A stretch of DNA of 64,000 bases, from assembly GCA_907163375.1 (NCBI GenBank), contig CAJQUW010014290.1:248001-312000 (forward strand). The letters are read 5' to 3'. The notes under the pieces were generated by a model that saw only the letters and a program-made list of their open reading frames with translations, ran no database searches and was not told where the DNA came from. The position numbers and the translations under genes are program-made. The DNA is from Prostheceraeus crozeri (taxonomy: Eukaryota; Platyhelminthes; Polycladida; Euryleptidae). Every line of letters begins with the position of its first letter. Position 1 is the stretch's first letter. Positions 1 through 11,472 of this stretch are shown here, one piece after another.

Positions 1-1149
1 ATTTTCTAAATATTGGCAGTAGTTCAGAGGGACATTAAAGCGAGTTTTGATTGATTCCCCTCTTTGTGTGGAAATTTCATAAGTGACCCACATTCCTGTT
101 GTGTCAGAGAAGTCAAAATCGTTGGTGTGAATGTTGACCGACGGCCGCCGAAATAACACAAAACAAAATGAGCTTCTATGTATACAAATTCTCATGTGTC
201 TGGAGCATCTTGTAAGAACATATTTATTTGCTCCTTCTTATAAACATTGGCAATTTTTCTTTTGTAACCTACCTCGTACGACTTAAGTAGCACTTACAAG
301 CGAGGATATATTTGCAGTTTTTAACTAGTCATCAGTTGAAAATTGGTATTTAGCATGGAATAAATGGACCACATTGTGCTGCCTGCAAGTTTCTTGGTGT
401 TTTTAGATAATCAAAGTACACAAAAAATGTCTTCTGATCGACATTCGTTTTGTATATAGCATGAAATCCTTGCAAGTAAAGTCATTTTTTGCACTCTTAA
501 TAGGTTTAATTTGCTGAATGATATCTTGCTCATTTCTTTTCATGTTGTTGTTCAGATAAAAAGAGTCTTTAAGATAAAATATTCAATGTCTACTGTTTCC
601 ACAGATGTAGCGAAAGTCTGTGAAATCTGTTGCTATATCTAGCAGCAAATTAGATAGCTTAAAAGGTGAACGAATTTGAATTTGAAATTATATTGCTCTA
701 TCCATGGACACCCTCTATCTAGCAACTTAAATAGCTATTGACTGCATTCATACAGAAAACTTACATTCACTCATTGAAAAAGTCCTGCACTCGGAAAGAT
801 ATCGCTATCTCGCCATGATGTCTCTCATCGTACAGAAAATAATGACTTTTCCTATTTTGTGAAAATAATCATTCCTCCCGAAGGTTACTTTTCCAATAAA
901 AACTCCTATGAAGGACAAATCATGGAAGTGCATAAATAAGTTCTACATGTAATTAGCCAGCCAAGATATCGAAACAATATCTTGGCTTGCTCATTCATAG
1001 ATTTCGCGATGCAATCATCGATTTTATAATGAAAAACAGACATCCATAAATCACAAAAAAAGCTATATTCTTTCGAGAGGAAATAAACGTTTCCTCCCTT
1101 ACCTATCGGTCCATCCGTCGCTACGCTTGGGCTGTACAACATGCATGTA
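1..1149. other. no gene recognised
   Basis: AT-rich sequence without a convincing coding region, RNA gene or bounded repeat. Short open frames here have no recognisable domain and no splice context. The 5' exons of the CUB gene (signal peptide) could lie here or further upstream; I could not identify them. Confidence 0.5.
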
Positions 1150-2122
1150 CACTACAAATCGCTGGATGCGAAAATTACATACACACATATACCAAATTCA
1201 CATACAACTTGAAACTAACATTTGATACGAGATTCTCGTATGTTTACATAGATCTGGTATGTTTTTCATACGAAGCCTTTCGTATGTGATTGGCATGTAG
1301 CGATACTAACAATTCTATCTCTGATTGGCTGTTTTACGATGAAATACGAGTTGTTGGTACGCGTATGTTTTATATACGAGACCCGATTCAAATTGGTCCT
1401 CATTCGTATGTGTTTCGTATGAAGAGCTTTAAGTCACATAGCAAAAAATATGTAAATATTACATTCTGCTGTCAAATAACTTTAAGTAATACCAGACGTG
1501 ATTATTTTTTTTGATAGTGAGGTATTTAACTGGATTAGATTTATTGAGAACTTTATGCTGTATGTCGTCGTTGCTACTTGCCTAGTAACATTAACCGGAC
1601 GCTAGTTTAGCTCTATTTACTGAACCAAGTTGATTAACATCAATTCATTCAAACGACATTTTTCGGGAAATCATGTTGACTTATATATCTCAAGCATAAC
1701 TATATTTGCTTTCATGAATTATAATGTGCTATTATTTCGGATTGATAATACACTTAGTTCCAAAATTACATAATGCATAATTGTTTATGGTTGAATACTT
1801 ATTGATTATTTATGAAATGCCTCAGACTTGCATGTATTAAAATTTAATTCAGTATTGCAAGTTTGACTCTGAAATGTCATTATCTCACTACTTACAGAAC
1901 AGTAGTAACATAAGTGTGATCTTTATTGACAAAAGGCCTTAAATCAACATACATTACAAATCATTGATGCTTTCCTTTAATATTGTGCTGGTATGGCTTT
2001 AGATTGAAAGCATACCACTTTTCTAATAACACGAAAAGTATACAAATGTATACGAAAATATACCAAAAAAATATCTTGGTGTTCATCCTTCGTATGTGAT
2101 TGGTATCGAGCGATTTACAGTG
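1150..2122. repeat. CACTGTAAATCGCT-family DNA transposon, copy A (973 bp)
   Basis: Begins CACTACAAATCGCT and ends AGCGATTTACAGTG, so the ends are inverted repeats of about 14 bp, flanked on both sides by TA. It is homologous along its length to 34948-35926, and its ends match the shorter copy at 13641-13831. The interior is rich in GTATG/CATAC words and has a second AGCGAT-type end near 1305, suggesting a composite of a short and a long unit. No transposase is encoded, so it is non-autonomous; the superfamily is unassigned. Confidence 0.7.
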
Positions 2123-3747
2123 TAGCTACGAGAGGTAAAGTTGATATTTCTTCTATCTATTTTTTTGCATTTTTTAGCTGCTTGAATTTCAAATGCTCTA
2201 TTCAATGTTTGTGGCATAAAAGGTGATCATGAAATGATTTATATTTAGAGAATGCTGTATTTAGAAATCACTTCGTTAAAAGATGCTTGCAAAAAATTGC
2301 GAAGTCTTCAGTTAAAAGTCACATCTTTTATGAAATTTCCTCTCATAATACTTACGGGTCACAAATTTGACCGTTTAGATTTTTGAAACTTTTGAAAATC
2401 CACTATAAAACCCAGAAGGGCGCATGTAATGCGGTTTATCTTCCAGAGATACAGAAAAATGCGACAGTGGGCCGAATCACCCTCAGTTAGATAAGGTCAA
2501 GGTGCAGGGTCTGTTTTGTCTGAAGGTACTTGTACTATCGCCTGAGATAGATGTTTTTAATTATTATATTGTTACTTTCAACGTAGTTAGTAGTGCATTC
2601 CTTGTAGACGTAAACAAATACAGCTTGCATTAATAGTTCATCGCTGATTCTCATGTTTTCATCTTCATTTTTCACTACCAGCCTGTTTGTCCGGATATAC
2701 ACGTATTAAGCGAGTGGTGAATTGAGGCGAATCCTAAAATTTGCGAACTCCACATGCCTTCATGTATTTCGTCATTATGACTAGACACTAGAAATGAAAC
2801 TGATTTAGAATTTTTCACATGGGAAGAAATAGCACGCGCTTCTTTCAGAAGTAAATCGTAACTCGCATGCCAGTCTGCAACCCAACACATGCTACACTTC
2901 CCATGTACTCTCTCTCCGCCATTGCTCCACAGACCAAACTCGCCTGTCACCTGTTGAGGTACTGATTGAACAGAATTCAAAAGATTCAGGGCGAATATGT
3001 AGCTAATTGAAATCCGGCTGAATTAATCATCTGTTGCATATCGAATTCTTTCACCTCATGCCTCCAGCGGATTTCTTCGTTCGAATGATATTATGAAAAT
3101 TTAATGTTTCTTAAAACCAAGAGTGAATTAATAGTGCATCAAATAACTCTTAGATTCTATGACACAGATACTCAATTCTCCTTAAGCGACGTGTTTTTTT
3201 AATCAGCTTTAAATCATGCTTGCTTCCTGCTAGATATTCTATTTTCAGACTGGAAAGAATTTAGAAATATATGATACAGCTGTTATCCCTGAAAGATTTT
3301 CTTCTCTTGAAAATGATTCTGATTTTTTGGAATACGATGCAGATACGATGCTCTTATCTAATCTTATTTCTTTGAAGAATTGAAAATGAATCAAAAGGTC
3401 GTCTATTTTAAATTATATTTAGTTTTGCTAAAACTTTACTCCTAAAAACCTCTTCTTCAAGTATGTAAATAAATCAAATTTTGTTATTTTGAAAATTACT
3501 AAATTGATATTCATTTATTGCTTTTTTATTTTGTTGGGTGCAATTGTCATTTCCACAATTCTCGTTCATTTGTTTTTTAAATGAAAAAATAAAGGCTTTA
3601 AAGTACGGTTTAGATTCCTTCTGCACTAAAACTACACTTTTGAAGAAGTGTGCATACAAGGGCTGGGCTGGAACCTTCGGTTTTCGTGAGCTAATCTCTC
3701 AAGATATTCAAAATAATGCGCATGCAAGTTTGGCTTTCAACATGGAC
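2123..3747. other. no gene recognised
   Basis: No domain-bearing open frame, tRNA or paired repeat ends seen. A 101-codon minus-strand frame at 2675-2980 has no recognisable motif and is not called. Confidence 0.45.
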
Positions 3748-4232
3748 CAGTCGCGTAGCCAGGATTTCATTTCTGGGAGGACGATAAATGTGGCTTAATA
3801 AATATAAGCCTATACTTAATAATTTCGTAAATCAGAAGAAGCCCTAATATTCATTCATATCTGATTTTGTCTTTTATTGATCATTCATGATACACGATTA
3901 GCATAAAATCATGCAGTATATACAAGTTTATATACAATATCTTCAGATGTAGCCTTTAGATCTTTTTGTAAACATTATGCATTCAAGTATGTTCATCACT
4001 ATCTGACTCACAGAAATGAACATCTCTCGAGATCGTTGCGCGACAGGGGACATGCGAAAATGAACCAAGCGCGCTACTGTAGGATTTCAGATTCTCACAT
4101 TAATTATTAATAATTCGACATAGAATGATGTTTATATACCCAGTATAAAGAACAAAGATTGTCCCCCGCTCATATTTCCTTTCGGTGGGAGGGGAACATG
4201 TACCACTTGTCCCCCCCTTGGCTAGGGCACTG
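3748..4232. mobile_element. hAT-like MITE with CAGTGGCGTAGCC-type ends
   Basis: The left end reads CAGTCGCGTAGCCAGG and the reverse complement of the right end reads CAGTGCCCTAGCCAAGG, giving degenerate inverted repeats with the CAG start common in hAT elements. Flanking 8-mers ACATGGAC and ATATCGAC agree at 6 of 8 positions, compatible with an old 8-bp target duplication. The right arm has C-runs (CCCCCCC) near 4210. No coding capacity; old and non-autonomous. Confidence 0.55.
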
Positions 4233-4523
4233 ATATCGACAGTCAGAGAATCATGTAAGAACTTGTCATTTCATAAAAGACATAGCGCAGAAGTTATGGA
4301 CAAAGTTAAATCATGACTAATAAAGAGATTTTCAGTTATGACATTGCGATATCTTGGAAAAATGCAATACTGTGCATTCCCTTTTGAATTCCGCTTTCCT
4401 TTTTTTGAAGTCCCAATGTCACTAATGAAATTCAATGTCATTATTGAAATCACTATTTCATTAACCAAAGCTTAGATGTCACTCTTGCGGTCCAAAACCT
4501 GTAGATTTATGATAAACATTGTA

Positions 4524-6352
4524 CAGACTGTCCCAAAAGTTTCTACCACTTATATAAAAAGATAAACTTAATTTATTATATTAATTATTAATCAATATTA
4601 ATCAATATTTTTGTACCAGTTTAATTGTCGTGAATGCGGATAAGAAAAAAGATATGTTCATCTTAATCAACTATGCTTCCTTTATTGATCAAAAGGTTCA
4701 ACTTGATGACCGTCATGTTCGATGCACAAGTGCATCCTCCTGAACGATCGCTCGTGAATTCTTTCCTAGACTCGTCTGTCGTCGAAAGCTTTGAACTCTT
4801 CTACGACTACCTGTTTGAGGTCTGCAACAGTTTCCGGGCGTTTCATTATGATCTTCGGCTTCAGCAAACCCCATAATGCATTGTCGCATGAGCTGAGATC
4901 AGGGGAAAGAGGAAGCCAATTCGTCGGTCCATATTTACCAACCCACCGATCTGGAAAGTGCTGGTTTAGGAAGTTACGCGTGATGAGGGCTGTATGAGCC
5001 GGTGACCCGTTCTGCTGGAAGTTGGCTGAATTAGCAATTCCTCTTCTTGCAAGTTCTGGCAACATTTCATTTCTAAGCATATTTATGTACGCTACGGCTG
5101 TAACTCCGCCTTTCAGAAAAAATGGACCGATTAAATGCCTCGATGACATATCTGCAAATATCATCACTTGAGGTGGGTGTTGCCTGACTTGATCAAAGAA
5201 GAATGGATTCTGTTTGCTCCAAAAAAAGACCTGCTTTGATCTAGGATGTCCTTCTGCATAGATTGCGCATTCATCCGAAAAAAACAGTTTATCTCGCCGC
5301 AACTCGTTGTCATACTTTTGAAGTATGTTTCGACATGCTTCAACACGAACTCCACGATCTGCTTCAGATAAAAACTGTACCTTTACTGGCCTGTAAGGAT
5401 GGAGTTTCATGTCATTCTTCATGACTCTATGAAGGCTTGACTTTGCCATGCCGATCTCATCAGATCTGCGACGCACTGACAACTTGGGATCGTTTTCAAG
5501 AGATTCTTTCACATTCTCAACTTCTTCTCCTCGCTCATTCGGTCTTCCATCTCTCTTCCTGTCCAAGATTGAACCAATGGAAAATAATTTGTCTGCCCAT
5601 GCTGCGATAACTCTTGTATGGAGTGGTTCAAATCCATATCGTTCTCTCAACTTTGTCTTCAACTGCCTTACTGCCGTCATGCTTCTGTCACCTTCGAAAT
5701 ACCAGACAGCAGCGAGAACACGATACTCAATTGTGTACCGACTAATGTCAGCCATGCCGTGAATTTATACGGTGAAATGTTTTATTCCTATGTCAATGAG
5801 CAACGCTTTGGTAACGACCAGTCAGAAGTGTCTCAATCATCTATCAATTCGAATTGAATCGATAGCAACCTCGATCTCCTTGATCACGACAATGTTTATA
5901 TCTTGCTTGGATTTAGAGTTCAAGATTATGCTATTCCGAGAGCGTGGAATGCTTTGGGATAAAAGATTAATTTTGACTGATAAATCCATTCAAGATATCT
6001 ATTGTTGTATGCCTTCTATTGAAACCTCGAGTTTATAGCTTAATTTGGATATCTATGGCTCCAAGCAACTACTTCTAAAATTTATGGTATCAGAGAAAAG
6101 TTGCCGAAATTTAACAAAATAATATGAAGTCATTTTGAAAGATACATGTATTAATCTAGAGTATCGATCAAAGACATAATAATCATAAAATAAGTAATTG
6201 ATGAGATTAAATGTATTAGTAGCCAGTCAATATGACTCTTTTGGACATTTTCACCGACAAAAATAACCATAGAGTCCGCAGAGGCATGCAACAATTGTAC
6301 AATTGATTAAGATTATTTTTTTCTAAGTGGTAGTAACTTCTGGGACACTCTG
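4524..6352 (-). mobile_element. Complete mariner/Tc1-superfamily element (1829 bp)
   Basis: Inverted repeats of about 30 bp (left CAGACTGTCCCAAAAGTT; right, reversed, CAGAGTGTCCCAGAAGTT) abut TA dinucleotides at 4522-4523 and 6353-6354, the target duplication expected for this superfamily. The element contains one transposase frame on the minus strand. The two ends differ at only a few positions, so the copy is not ancient. Confidence 0.88.
4766..5755 (-). CDS. DD41D mariner-type transposase, second catalytic Asp replaced by Asn
   Basis: A 329-residue frame running from ATG to stop without interruption. An N-terminal helix-turn-helix region (about residues 10-120, with RRRSDEIGMAKSSLHRVM matching the second HTH) precedes a DDE_3-type catalytic core. 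The first acid is D161 in FFSDECAIY. The second position reads QQNGSPAHT, so N249 stands where the family has Asp. The third is D291 in SPDLSSCD. The spacing between the second and third positions is 41 residues, giving a DD41D signature rather than the DD34D of Mos1. Length is normal for the family. The open frame suggests recent activity, but the Asn substitution predicts that this copy cannot cleave DNA. It sits inside matched terminal repeats with TA flanks. Confidence 0.88.
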   Translation of the reverse strand: MADISRYTIEYRVLAAVWYFEGDRSMTAVRQLKTKLRERYGFEPLHTRVIAAWADKLFSIGSILDRKRDGRPNERGEEVENVKESLENDPKLSVRRRSDEIGMAKSSLHRVMKNDMKLHPYRPVKVQFLSEADRGVRVEACRNILQKYDNELRRDKLFFSDECAIYAEGHPRSKQVFFWSKQNPFFFDQVRQHPPQVMIFADMSSRHLIGPFFLKGGVTAVAYINMLRNEMLPELARRGIANSANFQQNGSPAHTALITRNFLNQHFPDRWVGKYGPTNWLPLSPDLSSCDNALWGLLKPKIIMKRPETVADLKQVVVEEFKAFDDRRV

Positions 6353-6634
6353 TAGAACGGTCACAGAGGTCTAATAGTTAACATCCAATGTTATTGCTCG
6401 ACGGACGATAAATCACCCTCATCGTGCAATAAATATTGTCGAAGAATTTATCGCTACACAGCTAATGAAATTTCTTATTGCACTGTTGTTGAATGCAGAC
6501 GTTTATTTCAGAACATAGAAATAGAACAATTGATGTTAACATGGAGTTATTTTGAAACACTTGCTGATTATTTCGATAAACAACGCTATGATGACGCTAA
6601 CATAGCGCTCACCTTGAGATTTCTCTAATGAAAC

Positions 6635-7156
6635 CACAGAATTAGACAGCTCGTCTCTTCTTCTGTTTGACTAGAAGGGAAACATTGGAACATGTATCGT
6701 TAATGAAAGGGCACAATCTGCTGACATAATACCATAGCAATCGATCAATGAGCAGGCACTTCAACACTATACACGCCAAATTTTGCGAAGTTTCAGTGAC
6801 TGTCATCAACCGGATCACGCAGCAAAGAGACACATTCGATTTCAAGTTCTACAGAGAAGTTTGTGAACGTTTTTTCGAGCGCTTGCTAACTTTCTTAATA
6901 ATGATCGGAGGGCCTAACATTATCCAGAAAACTTTTGCGCAATGATCTGAATTCTTCGAATCTGAAGGAATCGCAGCGATCGAAGCACTTTGAAGGAATT
7001 CACACCAATCTGCAAGCAACGCACGACCATTTTCCCTATCTCCGCAAGGTATTAAAATTTTTTTTTTGCCCACTTAATAAGTTCCTGGCTGTGCCGTCGC
7101 TTTGAATCAGCTTTCACTTCTAACAAAATGATGCGGTTAAACAATCTAATTCTGTG
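6635..7156. mobile_element. 8-bp-TSD MITE, subfamily A (522 bp)
   Basis: Ends are CACAGAATTAGA and TCTAATTCTGTG, a perfect 12-bp inverted repeat. Flanking 8-mers AATGAAAC and AATGAACC agree at 7 of 8. The copy at 49289-49810 has the same length and is highly similar throughout. Eight-bp duplications are made by hAT and P-type transposases; the ends do not show the usual hAT CAGNG start, so the parent superfamily is open. No transposase inside. Confidence 0.82.
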
Positions 7157-7528
7157 AATGAACCATTCGATAAGCCATAGAAATCGAATTATTATCAATG
7201 GCAATTATCTATCGAAATTGTCCAAATATTTCTACTGTGACAGTCTAAGTGACATAACGTCATTTCATGAAGGAATACGCTATGAAGACGCTGACTTAGC
7301 GCTCTATCGGATGATTATTCTTCCTGTTGAAGGACAGTAATGATAAGATGAATAGGTTGAAGCGCTGTCTGCAAATAATTTTCTAAATGTTTGATTAAAG
7401 CATCAAAGTATGAGCGTGTGCTGAAACCGTGGAAGTCGTCTCCGCCGCGCCGTCAAGCAATAAGGTAGTTACTGCACTCTAGGCTTCGTCTCGACCTTCG
7501 GTTTCGACGAATCATACAGTGCGATAAC

Positions 7529-7637
7529 CACAGAATTAGACAGATCGTTTCTTCTTCTGTTCGTGCATGTGCCACTATTTTGATTCAGTTTTTTTTACTT
7601 CTAGCAAAGTGATACAGTTAAGCAATTTAATTCTGTG
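7529..7637. mobile_element. Internally deleted MITE copy (109 bp)
   Basis: Shares the first and last 40 bp or so of the subfamily A MITE (CACAGAATTAGACAGATCG at the left, TAATTCTGTG at the right) with everything between removed. Flanks GCGATAAC and GTGATAAC agree at 7 of 8, so this deleted form appears to have moved as a unit rather than shrinking in place. Confidence 0.75.
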
Positions 7638-8052
7638 GTGATAACTATCACTTGCTATATGTGTCTAAGATTTCAGCTGTCATTTTTTATGAAAGCTGTT
7701 TGATATTCAGTCCATTTTATCTTTGAAAAGGTGAGGGATGCAAACTGCATCTTGCAGCGCCATCTAGCTGCTTGTACGTGTATGTTTGAAGTGGAACACC
7801 GTCGAACCGTCAAACCTGCTTTAGAAATCAACATCTCACATGTCAGATGGTCTGTTATGATTCAGGGGAAGTGAGATTACACAGATATGTGAACACGATA
7901 ATTAGAAGCCATCTAGAAACAATCCATAATTCTAATATAGGCACTCTGTAGGCCTATGCCTGTCATGCTCTAAATATTTAGAACAATTCTAAAGCATCAC
8001 TCGCATTCTACGTGCAGTCAATCGGCATATCTTTCATTCTTTCTGCTTTCAG

Positions 8053-8263
8053 ATCAGTTCAAAATAGACGGTAGACGGTTGATCGATCACCCGTGTCGAT
8101 ATCACTTCGACTCAAAATCGATTGAATCTGGACGATTGTTTTCTCCAAAATATCCACAGAAGTATCCCAATGATATTCATTGTATCTACGAATTTAAAGC
8201 TAAGGAATCACAACGTGTCATTGTTGATTTCACAAAAATTTCACTCGAGGATATATCCGGCAA
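8053..8263 (+). CDS. CUB-gene exon: first half of CUB domain A
   Basis: A polypyrimidine tract ending in CAG at 8050-8052 precedes the exon and GTAAGTGT follows from 8264. The frame (entered after two bases of a split codon, left with two bases) reads QFKIDGRRLIDHPCRYHFDS and then the CUB hallmarks: a glycine-rich turn with L-FSPKYP, a YPNDIHC second Cys, IYEF, and the strand VIVDFTKISLEDI. The two cysteines form the first CUB disulfide in the family. The second half of the domain lies 16.6 kb downstream at 24848-25104, and the split codon joins to AAA (Lys). CUB domains are extracellular, so an upstream exon should carry a signal peptide; none was identified. The SOL-1 / suppressor of lurcher family is my best guess from remembered sequences (pattern SPNYPxxYPxxTxCxYxFxG). 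Confidence 0.85.
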
Positions 8264-10177
8264 GTAAGTGTGATGAATTGAATATTATGCTCATATTGCT
8301 TATAAAATTCTTAAGTAATGACGCAGTGACAGCTTCACAAAACTCTCAAATGTACTTTTTACATGTACAAAACGTGATTATAGGAGGTATTTTTGCACAA
8401 ACTTCTTGCTTGCGGTTGATTTCTGAAAAGTTATTTATCCAGAGAATGAACTGCTCCTCAATCTGAACAGCTACATGTGTTATAAAATGTAGTAACTACG
8501 CGCAGTTATCTGTAACATTGCCAACTAAAAATACAAATGAAGCTTCTAGCAGCTGCTGTCAACTCTAGTTTCACGAACGTAAAAATACGAGCAGTCAGAT
8601 TTCCATGGATGTCACTTATGGGTACAGATAGAGATTGATGAAATAGATTTGTGCAAGGAATGCAACTCAAACATAGATACATGAAAGGCTGAAGACTTCT
8701 TTCAAAAGTTGCTACTACCTCCACTGTATCCGAAAAATGGTATTCTATAGCTCCAAGTAACTTCAAATTCGATGATTCAGAAGCAAAGAAAGGTAAATTG
8801 CAGTTATCAAGAGAATTTACAAGATGAAATACAGATAGAAAAGTGACTGGTTGAATATGTCATTGCCAGACATTTTGATAAGTAGTAATTACATAACATT
8901 TAAAATTTCAATTCTCTGCTCAATATCAATGCTGCAGTAGATGATCATGATATGATTAATACACTCATGTCAGCAAAATCCAGAACTTCAGGCGTCCGAG
9001 AAGGAACTGTGGTTGGTCTGTTCATTTTTGCAGCATTCATGCCCTCTTTGACTTCTATTCAATCTACTTTTCTGATAGTCAGGCACTCTGACGACACTGT
9101 ACCGCTATTAGCTCTTCAAAAGCTATCCCCACAACTTTGTCATGACATGGTTGAGGTGAAATACGACAATGTAAAACGATGGTCTGAACAAGCTCTTGAG
9201 ATGATGGGATGATAACATAACACTTGTGTATTCCTTTTTATCCAGTTGAAGCTGATCGCGAAATTTTGATCTGCTTAGCTTACTCATTCAGTCGAATACC
9301 ATATTCCTACGGGAAAAATTGATGTATAATTTAATGATTCCATCTAATGATGAAACCTGTTGTTGTATATGGTTTGTGTCAACGTATTCTTACTTAATCA
9401 ACAAACATGTGAACTCCACGTATACTGCACACGCATTGACATGAAACAAATACTATTTAACTAATGACTGAACATTTTCTTTAATAGAATTTCCACATCC
9501 TGTGAGACCATGGGAATTCATTGACCATCTGCCATGTGTCTACTAACTCAACTGAAATGAAATGTTTTATGTAGATTCATTGTGAAGAATGATGATTTTA
9601 CATTAGTATGAGCAGCTGATGTATCATGAATCAAAAAAGTTAAGCATAAAAATAGGTTCCGCGGTACTCTGGACCCCCTCATGTCTCTGAGGGTTGATAG
9701 ACCTGTAGAGCATGCACAATGTGATGTAATCAAGGCAAAGACTGCATAATCTGCACTTGCACTTGACCTTGAATTTGAAATTTCAATTTAGTGCATTGAA
9801 GGTAGTAAGTATAGCAACAACCAGAACGCCGGTTTTGTTGTATGACATTTTATTTAAATGACAATTAATTGCAACGATTGTACTCAATTGATTGTTTGTG
9901 CCAGTAATTATAATTAATTGAATGCTAATATTGAAATCAATATTGTTTTCCTCCAATTAGACAATTTCGTTCGATTCCTGCTTCATATTTGTCATGATGT
10001 GAAGAGATCACGCTTATGCTGAATATTTGCCATTTGTATCAAAATCAGACAATGATGATGAATGATTTTAGAGGTTGTGCTAGTTTTAGCTCGGTGCTCT
10101 TCCTGTGGACTTGAAAATTTAAATTGAAAAATGTGCAGACTAATAGACTGCTATGCTAATCGCTAATTGCTGTTCAC
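8264..10177. other. Intron 1, proximal part
   Basis: Intronic. The only bounded repeat I see is the piggyBac-like MITE fragment at 9545-9693. Short frames at 8952-9212 and elsewhere lack recognisable domains. Confidence 0.5.
9545..9693. repeat. Right-end fragment of a TTAA-type MITE
   Basis: Ends TCTCTGAGGG followed by TTGA, and is collinear with the right part of the element at 55869-56740, sharing GATTCA/CAACTGAAATGAAAT, the ATTCATTG block and GATGTATC. Only the right end is present, so it is a relic. Confidence 0.55.
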
Positions 10178-10839
10178 CAGGGTTGGAACCGGCTGTCGGC
10201 CGGCCAGGCCGGTTTTAGTAACGCATCCCGCCAGTTCGGTCACAAATTTTGATGACCGGCAGGCCGGTTGATTTAATTAGACCCATGTCGACCGTTGACG
10301 ACGCTCAGTTTAGGGAAAATTGCTTAGTCAATCATTACAATATAAAGAGCACGTAAATGTAGCATGATTTGAGAGCACCTACACGCTTGTTTTGTGACAA
10401 ATATTGTGAACTGTTCTCTAAACAGTTAAAAAATGATTGACTGCAACTTACACATGTAAATGTAGTTCAAACCCTACTTTATCAGCCATGTAGTTTCCAC
10501 AATCTTCCCGTCTGTATGAATTTTGGGAGAACCTCAACCTATATGTTGTAACATTACTCCACATCTTGAATAATTTCACTACATGAGATAGTTTACATAA
10601 CACGTGGAGATTAGAGCTTCAATGAATAATGGATTTTAATGCAACCAGGGGTCTACTACCAGAACATCTGACGGTGGATCGTGGATGATAAGATAAGTTA
10701 ATGGAAGCGATACATTTTGATTGATGTTGTACAGGGACACTCACTGAAATGAAAAATTGATGGCAAGTTTGTCGAGCCCATCGTTCTAGACTCGGATGCA
10801 TCAGCTCACGGTCATTAGTATATCTCAAAACTTAGAAGA

Positions 10840-10975
10840 TCTGAATTTCAATCTGTAGTAGAGATAGCGTTCTCAATTGAAGTCGTAAGTCGCTGGAATT
10901 CCCTCACAAGTGAAGAAATAAATCTCACTTCAGTGAATCCCTTTAAATCAGGTTTGCATGTCGTACACAAAACAT
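10840..10975 (+). pseudogene. CR1/L2-type LINE reverse-transcriptase C-terminal scrap
   Basis: One plus-strand frame reads LRRSEFQSVVEIAFSIEVVS followed by RWNSLTSEEINLTSVNPFKS, matching the conserved C-terminal block of CR1/L2/Rex-like polymerases (F-S-x-R-V-x-x-W-N-S-L-P, then S-V-x-x-F-K-x-x-L). The frame cannot be followed far in either direction. Likely a 5'-truncated, decayed insertion inside the hAT-like element. Confidence 0.5.
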
Positions 10976-11472
10976 TTCGTAACATCAGCAGTCAGATCAA
11001 TGATCAAATTGTTCATCACAAAACTTTTGTCGCTATCGGAACTTAGAATTTTTGTTCGCTAAGAGCTTTCTTGTTGAGGCGAAGTGTAGATATAAGCATA
11101 TCGTCGGTGAATCGGCAAAAGGTCTTATGTGCAAAATTTTCAAAAATGACTTTTAATGCAGAAATGTTCTAAATTGTATTTTGCATCATGTCCAGGAGGA
11201 TATCTTCAAATTCGATCTGCAAATTTGTTTAAATTTAGAAAATACGAAAGGCTCTATGAGCATGCTTATTGTATTCTTACTCATAAATCATCATCGCATG
11301 CTACGGATAGCATAATTGGCTTTCACTCAATATTAAAAAGCAGTAGCTAGCTGAATCAACGAGCCACTTGCATACCGCTGTCCCGATCGCAGAACGATGT
11401 GCGGCAATGAAATAGATCTTAATCAAGTTTCCCGCGCTAGATTAACAAAATCAATAATGACAATGGACTGCA

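Noticed and set aside
2675-2980. 101-codon minus-strand frame with several Cys and Trp
   Set aside because: No recognisable domain, no splice context and no neighbouring coding; compatible with chance.
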